From Yersinia massiliensis CCUG 53443 (lineage in GTDB: Bacteria > Pseudomonadota > Gammaproteobacteria > Enterobacterales > Enterobacteriaceae), in NCBI RefSeq assembly GCF_000312485.1, contig NZ_HE997647.1, positions 62,001 to 126,000 of the forward strand: a stretch of DNA of 64,000 nt, written 5' to 3'. The notes under the pieces are model-generated. The model ran no database searches. It saw only the letters and a list, made by a program, of their open reading frames with translations, and was not told the DNA's origin. The stretch's first letter is position 1. Each line of letters opens with the position of its first letter. A program made the position numbers and the translations under genes. Shown here in pieces: positions 58,623-64,000 of the stretch.

Positions 58623-58715
58623 GCCACGTTCCCTTGCCATCTTGAACTCAACGTGCCGCATAGCCAAGCGGCGGGTGACAAACGCCTAAATGAATAGGCA
58701 CTGTCTATAACGTTA

Positions 58716-59264
58716 TTACTGCTGCTTTTCTGCCAGTTCACGCAGATATTGGAAAATCTGGCGATAGGACTTCGGCGGTTTATTGGCGGCTTTTTCTTTT
58801 TGGGCATTACGCACCAAGCTACGTAGTTGCTGGCGATCGGCGTCTGGATACAAATCCAATACGGTTGGGATCGCATCATCACCTTCTTCAACCAAGCGAT
58901 CACGCAATAGCTCTAGCTTATGGAACAGTGAAACTTGCTGGTTATGGCGGTTTTTCAGTTTATCGAGGGCAGTTTGAATCGGCTCGACATCACGGGCGCG
59001 TAGCATTTTACCAATTAACTGAATTTGGCGGCGGCGACCTTCTTTTTTGATTTTCTGTGCCAGCTCAATGGCCGCCAGCAGATCTTCATCTAATGGGATC
59101 TTCTCTAGCGCGTTTTTACCCAGCTCAACCAGCTCGGTACCGAGATCTTTCAATGCTTCGGCATCGCGCTTGATTTCACTTTTACTGACCCAGATAATCT
59201 CATCATCATCGTCATTTTTATCTTCTGGGACTTCGTCTAGCCAGTCTTCGGGCTGTTTGTTCAT
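58716..59264 (-). CDS. darP: ribosome biogenesis factor DarP (YjgA)
   Basis: A 182-residue charged, helical protein that promotes late 50S assembly around peptidyl-transferase helix 89 in E. coli. The acidic N-terminus ([20 protein letters not shown]) and [17 protein letters not shown] region match YjgA. ATG 59264 gives the family length; a longer in-frame start adds 21 unrelated residues. Divergent from pmbA as in E. coli. Confidence 0.95.
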   Translation of the reverse strand: MNKQPEDWLDEVPEDKNDDDDEIIWVSKSEIKRDAEALKDLGTELVELGKNALEKIPLDEDLLAAIELAQKIKKEGRRRQIQLIGKMLRARDVEPIQTALDKLKNRHNQQVSLFHKLELLRDRLVEEGDDAIPTVLDLYPDADRQQLRSLVRNAQKEKAANKPPKSYRQIFQYLRELAEKQQ

Positions 59265-59432
59265 GGTCAAATTCCTTAAAAAGAGGCTAATCGTAGCAGG
59301 TTGTTTGCTTTCTGCGAAATTGTGCAAAGATCTCTGATAGACTCAAAAGTATGGCGTTCTCTATTTTATCCGTGTAAGTCGTCGTATTACGACACTTTCC
59401 TGAACGATTATCTCATTAATTATGGCAGATAG

Positions 59433-60773
59433 ATGAAAGTAGTCACTCAAGTTGCAGAACAGCGTAAAACGCTGGAACAAGCCGTTGCACAGGCTTTGGA
59501 ATTGGCCCGCGCCGGTTCCGATGCGGCCGAAGTCGCCGTGAGTAAAACCACCGGAATTAGCGTCAGCACACGCTTTGGTGAAGTGGAGAACGTGGAGTTC
59601 AACAGCGATGGTGCGCTGGGAATTACCGTTTATCACCAGCAGCGCAAAGGCAGTGCGTCTACTACCGATTTAAATCCAGATGCTGTCGCGCGTACCGTGC
59701 AAGCGGCGCTGGATATCGCTCGCTACACCTCACCAGACCCTTACGCAGGGCCAGCAGAGAAATCGCTATTGGCTTTTGATGCGCCGGATCTGGATTTGTT
59801 CCATCCCAGTGATTTGGATGCTGAGCAAGGTATCTTGTTGGCCGCGAGGGCAGAACAGGCTGCATTGCAGGCCGATAAGCGCATTACTAATACGGAAGGT
59901 GGCAGCTTTAACAGCCACTATGGCATCAAAGTTTTTGGTAATAGCCACGGCATGTTGCAGAGCTATTGCTCCAGTCGTCATTCGCTATCGAGCAGTGTTA
60001 TCGCCGAGCACAATGGGGATATGGAACGCGATTATGCTTATACCATTGGTCGCCGGATGGACGATTTAGCCAACCCTGAGTGGGTGGGTGAAGAGTGTGC
60101 CCGCCGCACGTTATCTCGCTTGTCTCCACGTAAGCTGCCGACGATGCAGTCGCCGGTGCTGTTTGCCGCTGAAGTGGCTACTGGTTTGTTCGGTCATTTG
60201 GTGTCAGCCATCAGCGGCGGTAACATTTATCGCAAATCCACCTTCTTGCTTGACCATCTCGGCCAGCAGATTATGCCTGATTGGCTGACCATCGAAGAAC
60301 ATCCGCATTTGCTACGTGGCCTAGCATCGACGCCATTCGACAGCGAAGGTGTGCGCACGTTACAACGAGAAATCGTCAAAGATGGGGTGCTGCAAACTTA
60401 CCTGCTGACCAGCTATTCATCCCGTAAGTTAGGGCTGCAAAGCACAGGGCATGCAGGGGGGATCCATAACTGGCGCATCGCCGGTCAGGGGCAGGATTTC
60501 GCCGGTATGCTCAAGCAGTTGGATAAAGGCTTAGTGGTGACTGAATTGATGGGCCAAGGCGTCAGTACGGTTACCGGTGATTACTCACGTGGTGCTGCAG
60601 GTTTCTGGGTCGAAAACGGTGAGATTCAGTATCCGGTCAGTGAGATTACCATTGCCGGTAACTTGAAAGACATGCTGCGCAATATTGTGAGCGTCGGCAG
60701 TGATATCGAAACGCGCAGTAATATCCAATGCGGCTCTGTCTTGTTACCTGCCATGAAGATCGCAGGCGAATAA
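59433..60773 (+). CDS. pmbA: metalloprotease subunit PmbA/TldE
   Basis: A 446-residue partner of TldD. It shares the fold but lacks the HExxxH motif, as expected for the non-zinc subunit; the C-terminal region has [27 protein letters not shown] and [12 protein letters not shown] typical of the family. Together with TldD it processes peptides such as microcin B17. Start ATG 59433. Confidence 0.96.
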   Translation: MKVVTQVAEQRKTLEQAVAQALELARAGSDAAEVAVSKTTGISVSTRFGEVENVEFNSDGALGITVYHQQRKGSASTTDLNPDAVARTVQAALDIARYTSPDPYAGPAEKSLLAFDAPDLDLFHPSDLDAEQGILLAARAEQAALQADKRITNTEGGSFNSHYGIKVFGNSHGMLQSYCSSRHSLSSSVIAEHNGDMERDYAYTIGRRMDDLANPEWVGEECARRTLSRLSPRKLPTMQSPVLFAAEVATGLFGHLVSAISGGNIYRKSTFLLDHLGQQIMPDWLTIEEHPHLLRGLASTPFDSEGVRTLQREIVKDGVLQTYLLTSYSSRKLGLQSTGHAGGIHNWRIAGQGQDFAGMLKQLDKGLVVTELMGQGVSTVTGDYSRGAAGFWVENGEIQYPVSEITIAGNLKDMLRNIVSVGSDIETRSNIQCGSVLLPAMKIAGE

Positions 60774-60804
60774 TACCCTTCCTGTCATTTTCTCATTCCA
60801 CTCC

Positions 60805-60834
60805 CCGCCTGTAGCAATACGGGCGGCTTTGTTT
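60805..60834 (+). terminator. terminator after pmbA
   Basis: A 9-bp stem with one G-T pair (CCGCCTGTA / TACGGGCGG) and loop GCAA is followed by ctttgttt. It begins 32 bases past the pmbA stop. Confidence 0.8.
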
Positions 60835-60901
60835 GCTCATTTCTCTGACATGGTAATCTTCCCCCGTTCAAGTGGATGTTTTATAGTCAAAGGAAATGAT
60901 A

Positions 60902-61540
60902 ATGCCAGTATTGATGCGGGGAAGTTCAAAGATGATTGTGATGCCAAGCACGTATAGTCCAGCCACTATTGCTCGGGAATTTAAGGTCATCCATGAATTT
61001 GAATTATTCGGTATGGAATATGCCGTTGTTTTTGATATTAAAGTCCCTAAAGCCGCCATTATCCGTTTAAATACAGAAAGTTTTAATGGCATACCTCGTC
61101 ATCGGGTTATTGCAGCTCTGGATCTGGTGGCCAAGCAGGAGTTAGGTCATAACGTCATTTCAGTTCATCGTTTTTGGCAAGATTCTGCACTCTTTCAAGT
61201 AGAAGGAATGGTGATTGATCTGAATGAGCGGGGCAAAGGGTTGGCTACGCTGCTCTACGAGGTTTTAGTGCTCAAGTGTGGCCTAATCTTAATGAGTGAT
61301 AATAAGCAGTATGAGGCGGGTCAGGCTCTTTGGCAGAAGATAGCTCGTGAGTCAGACAAGTTAGCTGTATTTATATTGGATTCTGAGGCAGGCAAATTTT
61401 ACCCCTATAGCGGTGACCGAGTTCCTTACAACGGCACCAGTATCCCAGAAGAGAAAATCTGGAGCAGACATCCGGATACGTCGAAATGGGGTGTTATCTT
61501 AATCGCTGAAAACAGAGAAAAAATCGCTGCCTATTGCTGA
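60902..61540 (+). CDS. GNAT-like N-acetyltransferase of unknown substrate
   Basis: A 212-residue protein. The segment VEGMVIDLNERGKGLATLLYE near residues 112-132 carries an RGKGLA motif that fits the acetyl-CoA pyrophosphate loop of GNAT enzymes, and GLILMSDNKQYEAGQALWQ, which follows it, fits motif B. The C-terminal 60 residues are not typical of small GNATs. No close family is recognised. ATG 60902 has AAAGGA upstream at 8 bases, while ATG 60896 is too near that site. It interrupts the usual pmbA-cybC neighbourhood, so it may be an insertion in this lineage. Confidence 0.6.
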   Translation: MPVLMRGSSKMIVMPSTYSPATIAREFKVIHEFELFGMEYAVVFDIKVPKAAIIRLNTESFNGIPRHRVIAALDLVAKQELGHNVISVHRFWQDSALFQVEGMVIDLNERGKGLATLLYEVLVLKCGLILMSDNKQYEAGQALWQKIARESDKLAVFILDSEAGKFYPYSGDRVPYNGTSIPEEKIWSRHPDTSKWGVILIAENREKIAAYC

Positions 61541-61590
61541 TCGCGAGCAACCCATCGCCTTTTATTTTCCCGTACAACGCTGACTTTCCC

Positions 61591-61618
61591 AACTGACAAC
61601 AAATAATCATTGTCAGTT
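61591..61618 (+). terminator. hairpin after the GNAT-like gene
   Basis: Perfect 9-bp arms (AACTGACAA / TTGTCAGTT) around a 10-base loop begin 51 bases past the stop; followed by tggtcttct. Confidence 0.55.
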
Positions 61619-61650
61619 TGGTCTTCTATTGCCTATGTTCAATATGAGCA

Positions 61651-61678
61651 ATGTACTAATGAAGTGATGTACTAATGA
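61651..61678. repeat. 12-bp direct repeat with 16-bp period upstream of cybC
   Basis: ATGTACTAATGA occurs at 61651-61662 and 61667-61678. It is a short duplication in the cybC leader region. Confidence 0.6.
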
Positions 61679-61773
61679 TCAGTATTTCAATAACAATAAC
61701 CCTACCCAATGGCTTAGGTGACTGTCAGCACCATCGCAACGCCAAGTCTGATGGGGATAGAAGGAATGTGAGC

Positions 61774-62160
61774 ATGGGTAAGAAAATGATGGCGTTAGTG
61801 GCGGCGGTGCTACTCAGCACCAGTACGCTAGTTATGGCCGCCAGTGTGGCAGACAACATGGACACGATTGCCGAGAATTACGGCAAAGTATTGAAGGCAG
61901 ATTCGACAGATGTCATCAAAAAAGGCCTCGAGGCGATGCGTGTAGCCGCGCAGGATGCGCAAAAGGGCATTCCAAGCAAATTGAAGAGTAAAGGCGAGGG
62001 AAGCGCGGAGGTGAAGGATTTCCGCCATGGCTTGGACTTACTTATCGGCCAGATTGATGGTGCGCTGGCATTAGCGAATCAAGGCAAACTGGATGAGGCT
62101 AAAAAAGCAGCCCAAGACTTTAAGCCGACCCGTGATACCTACCACAAAAAATACCGCTAA
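61774..62160 (+). CDS. cybC: periplasmic cytochrome b562
   Basis: A 128-residue protein with a Sec signal peptide (residues 1-22, ending LVMAA) and a four-helix bundle. The heme ligands are conserved: a Met in VADNMDT near the mature N-terminus and the His in TRDTYHKKYR at the C-terminus. It is a soluble periplasmic electron carrier of uncertain partner. ATG 61774 has AAGGA 8 bases upstream. In E. coli it also follows pmbA. Confidence 0.94.
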   Translation: MGKKMMALVAAVLLSTSTLVMAASVADNMDTIAENYGKVLKADSTDVIKKGLEAMRVAAQDAQKGIPSKLKSKGEGSAEVKDFRHGLDLLIGQIDGALALANQGKLDEAKKAAQDFKPTRDTYHKKYR

Positions 62161-62170
62161 CAGACGTAAA

Positions 62171-62199
62171 GAGGGTAATGGCCACAGGCTGTTACCCTC
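62171..62199 (+). terminator. hairpin after cybC
   Basis: A 13-bp stem with two G-T pairs (GAGGGTAAtgGCC / GGCtgTTACCCTC, loop ACA) begins 11 bases past the stop. It lacks a T-run. Confidence 0.6.
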
Positions 62200-62262
62200 A
62201 CAACATATGCACTGATGCTTTACCCGCACCGACCTGCACTGTCATCTTTCGCTGATGCCCGA

Positions 62263-62673
62263 TTAACGGTGGAATTCGCCCGCCGCTTCTGGCTGATACA
62301 GCAATTCCAGCACGGTAATACGGGTTTCATCGCCACCAGGCAGTGCCCAACTGATTTCATCATTGACGTGCAATCCGAGCAACGCTGCACCTAACGGTGC
62401 CATAACGGACAATTGCTCATTGCTGTCTTTCAGCGAAGCAGGGTAAACCAGCGTGCGGATATGCTCTTCCTGATTACTCAGATCGCGAAAACGCACGCGG
62501 CTGTTCATGGTCACCACATCCGCCGGAATGGCATTGGGTGGCAAGATCTCTGCGCGATCCAGTTCTTCATTGAGCGCTTGTGCGACCACAGTACCGGCAA
62601 AAGCCGGTTGCGCCAGTAACGCATCCAAACGTTCAGCATCCAGCTCGTTAATCGTGATGGTTGGCTTGGTCAT
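62263..62673 (-). CDS. rnk: nucleoside diphosphate kinase regulator Rnk
   Basis: A 136-residue protein, the E. coli length when started at ATG 62673 ([11 protein letters not shown]). The N-terminal coiled coil (about 8-45) and the GreA/GreB-like C-terminal FKBP domain ([20 protein letters not shown]) identify Rnk, which binds RNA polymerase in the secondary channel and affects NDK levels. A leader with an internal terminator lies upstream. Confidence 0.95.
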   Translation of the reverse strand: MTKPTITINELDAERLDALLAQPAFAGTVVAQALNEELDRAEILPPNAIPADVVTMNSRVRFRDLSNQEEHIRTLVYPASLKDSNEQLSVMAPLGAALLGLHVNDEISWALPGGDETRITVLELLYQPEAAGEFHR

Positions 62674-62765
62674 ACCACTCTCCAATTCAATTTAGCAAAC
62701 AACACAAAAGCAACACCCCCACGCCATAGGAGAGGGGGTGTTAGAAAATAGCTTAATAATAAACT
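62674..62765 (-). ncRNA. rnk leader with candidate attenuator terminator
   Basis: Between a possible -10 (TAATAT on the minus strand near 62773) and the rnk start lies a perfect 9-bp hairpin (AACACCCCC 62712-62720 / GGGGGTGTT 62734-62742, 13-base loop). On the minus strand it is followed by gcttttgtgtt, a terminator-like tail, 38 bases before the rnk ATG. A terminator inside a leader is the hallmark of attenuation; an rnk leader motif of this kind has been proposed in gamma-proteobacteria. The trigger is unknown. Confidence 0.6.
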
Positions 62766-63072
62766 GATATTAGGCGCTTCCGGCTAGAAAAGAAAGAGAT
62801 CAGGATCACGAACATTTTTCCCCACGGGGAATCAGCGGACATTCATATTAAAAGTTATTTTGTTGTTAATGATTAAGTTAGCTCTGTTATCACCTATTTT
62901 GCGAATGTGATCCCCCTAAGACATGATATTTCCACTTTGAACTGGAAAAAATGCCACTACACACCTATTCGGCTTGCAGGTAGGGTGATGTCATCGCGCA
63001 GAGGGAAGGTAACGGAACCTATCTTTGTCGTCAGAAAGTTTTTTCGGGAAAAAGAGATAGAGGATTGCCAGC
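62766..63072. promoter_or_regulatory. divergent promoter region between rnk and the EF_0829-type operon
   Basis: About 300 AT-rich bases hold the promoters for both directions. I looked for a sigma-54 motif on the plus strand, since related operons use one, and found none. No gene is seen. Confidence 0.4.
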
Positions 63073-63417
63073 GTGAATGATGTAGCCGCAATGAATGCAG
63101 CCGAGGAACCGCAAGTGGACGAAGCCAATATCATCACTGAACGGGTATTAGCTGAAATTACGGCAATGCTAAATGCCGAAAATATTTTTACTAACGATGT
63201 GCAGCAACAAATGCTGACATCACATATTCGGGCAATGGTACTGCGTTCAATAACGGGCGAGCCATTACCTGAGGTCGATAAATCATTATTTGATGAAATT
63301 TCTACGCATTCGATGCAAATGGCCCAGCAAGTCGTCGATAAGTTTGCCAATTTACCGATTGAAGAAGCTTATCTACTGTCAGTGCATTTCGAAGTCGCGA
63401 AAGATAATAACCCCTAA
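63073..63417 (+). CDS. small PRD-domain protein (EF_0829/AHA_3910 type)
   Basis: A 114-residue stand-alone PTS regulation domain. His51 (MLTSHIRAMV) and His105 (LLSVHFEVAK) match the two conserved PRD histidines that are phosphorylation sites in larger regulators; there is no DNA- or RNA-binding domain. It opens an operon that continues past the window. GTG 63073 is chosen because GAGG lies 10 bases upstream; ATG 63091 is the alternative. The assignment to this family rests on the neighbouring SFCGS gene. Confidence 0.78.
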   Translation: MNDVAAMNAAEEPQVDEANIITERVLAEITAMLNAENIFTNDVQQQMLTSHIRAMVLRSITGEPLPEVDKSLFDEISTHSMQMAQQVVDKFANLPIEEAYLLSVHFEVAKDNNP

Positions 63418-63440
63418 AATACGAATCTGGAGAAGAAACT

Positions 63441-63806
63441 ATGAGTCAAATTACCGTTGTGATTGGCGACCGTTTAGGAAAAGGCCAGAAAGTAGGACAA
63501 GGTGTTGAATTGGCTGGTGGCCGCGTGGTGGTTATTCCCGGCGTTGCCGCAGACATGAAACTGGGTGATGTGATGAATAGCGAACAAGCTGATTTCGGTA
63601 TTTCATTCTGTGGTAGTGGCGGCGCAGGCGCGATTACAGCCCAAAATAAATATGGCTACAAAGCGAAATACGGCATGCGTTCAGTGGAAGAAGGTGTGAC
63701 GGCAATAAATGAAGGCTGCAAGGTATTAGGCTTCGGATTTATGGATAAAGAAGAGTTAGGGCAAAAATTAGTGGAAGCCTATATCAAGAAATATGGTCAG
63801 CCGTAA
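63441..63806 (+). CDS. glycine-rich SFCGS family protein (EF_0830 type, DUF2620)
   Basis: A 121-residue protein with the defining motif ISFCGSGGAGA (SFCGS at 55-59), an N-terminal VVIGDRLGKGQKVGQGV and a C-terminal LGFGFMDKEELGQKL. The overall look is of a small alpha/beta protein related to YhfU. Function is unknown; the family occurs only in conserved islands with membrane proteins and sugar-acid enzymes. GGAGAAG lies 6 bases upstream of ATG 63441. It overlaps the next gene by one base. Confidence 0.82.
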   Translation: MSQITVVIGDRLGKGQKVGQGVELAGGRVVVIPGVAADMKLGDVMNSEQADFGISFCGSGGAGAITAQNKYGYKAKYGMRSVEEGVTAINEGCKVLGFGFMDKEELGQKLVEAYIKKYGQP

Positions 63807-64000
63807 TGAAAGAGCAATACACCACTCAAGTGCAGGTCAAAGGTAAAGGCGATACCAAAGGTAAAGCTTTCGCGAATGCGCTGGGAAATGTCCAAAATAC
63901 AGTGCTGAAATCGACACAAAATATTCTGTTACGCATTGAACCACAAGACGTAAAAGTATTACGCGCTGAGTTATCGGTGAAGAAAGAGAAGTTTTTATTC
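63806..64000 (+). CDS. DUF4312 family protein (EF_0831 type), 3' end beyond the window
   Basis: The ATG at 63806 shares its A with the last base of the SFCGS gene stop (TAATG). The 65 visible codons read MKEQYTTQVQVKGKGDTKGK and continue with FANALGNVQNTVLKSTQNI, LLRIEPQDV. This matches what is expected of the DUF4312 member that follows the SFCGS gene in these islands. Partial: the window ends inside the gene. Confidence 0.72.
   Translation, partial: MKEQYTTQVQVKGKGDTKGKAFANALGNVQNTVLKSTQNILLRIEPQDVKVLRAELSVKKEKFLF

Noticed and set aside
62766..63072. Sigma-54 promoter for the EF_0829-type operon
   Set aside because: I looked for GG-N10-GC with TTGC on the plus strand and found only a GG-N7-GC near 62943, which has the wrong spacing.

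Overview
The window looks like chromosomal DNA from a Yersinia species (family Yersiniaceae), probably of the pseudotuberculosis/pestis or a closely related lineage. The evidence is long runs of enterobacterial core genes in E. coli-like order (dusB-fis, prmA-panF-yhdT, accC-accB, csrD, mreBCD-maf-rng-yhdP-tldD, aaeR-aaeXAB, darP-pmbA-cybC, ghxP-yjcE), proteins close to but distinct from E. coli homologues, and a tandem cspA1/cspA2 pair as described in Yersinia. The species call is inference from recall, not from a search. I see no rRNA, tRNA, insertion sequence, prophage or CRISPR array.

Layout. 0-6.6 kb: a glutathione S-transferase, the guanine/hypoxanthine permease ghxP with two PurR-like boxes, the antiporter yjcE, and a LysR regulator divergent from a CidA/CidB (LrgA/LrgB) pair. 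6.7-10.9 kb: the aapJQMP (yhdWXYZ) polar amino-acid ABC importer on the minus strand, with a sigma-54 promoter motif and an NtrC-like enhancer. 11.2-12.3 kb: lpxP with four 22-bp tandem repeats upstream. 13-19.8 kb: a six-gene sugar operon (binding protein, ATPase, two permeases, FGGY pentulose kinase, SIS isomerase). 19.9-21.3 kb: a DASS-family carboxylate transporter. 21.9-22.6 kb: duplicated cspA genes. 23-26.2 kb: a SlyB-type lipoprotein, a diguanylate cyclase and an alpha/beta hydrolase. 26.3-36.5 kb, all minus strand: fis, dusB, prmA, panF, yhdT, accC, accB, aroQ, msrQ, msrP, acuI. 36.8-50 kb, all plus strand: csrD, mreBCD, maf, rng, yhdP, a nitrilase and tldD. 50.1-51.7 kb: a hipBA-type toxin-antitoxin pair with two identical-architecture operators. 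51.8-56.2 kb: aaeR divergent from aaeXAB, with a strong CRP site. 56.3-58.6 kb: a succinate-semialdehyde dehydrogenase, then a secreted barnase and its barstar. 58.7-62.7 kb: darP, pmbA, a GNAT-like protein, cybC and rnk with a leader attenuator. The last 1 kb starts an operon of the poorly characterised EF_0829/EF_0830/EF_0831 type, cut off by the window end.

How genes work together. The 13-19.8 kb operon should import a pentulose-like sugar, phosphorylate it and isomerise it; the kinase and isomerase families meet at D-ribulose 5-phosphate, so a link to D-arabinose 5-phosphate is plausible. TldD and TldE/PmbA, which form one heteromeric protease, lie only about 9.4 kb apart. Transcripts are mostly bounded by clear hairpins. 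A recurring feature is short tandem duplication (16-22 bp units) in intergenic DNA: I count six loci, plus a 76-bp direct repeat beside yhdT. The best candidates for undescribed biology are the truncated operon at the right edge, the pentulose operon, the secreted barnase/barstar pair and the hipBA module.
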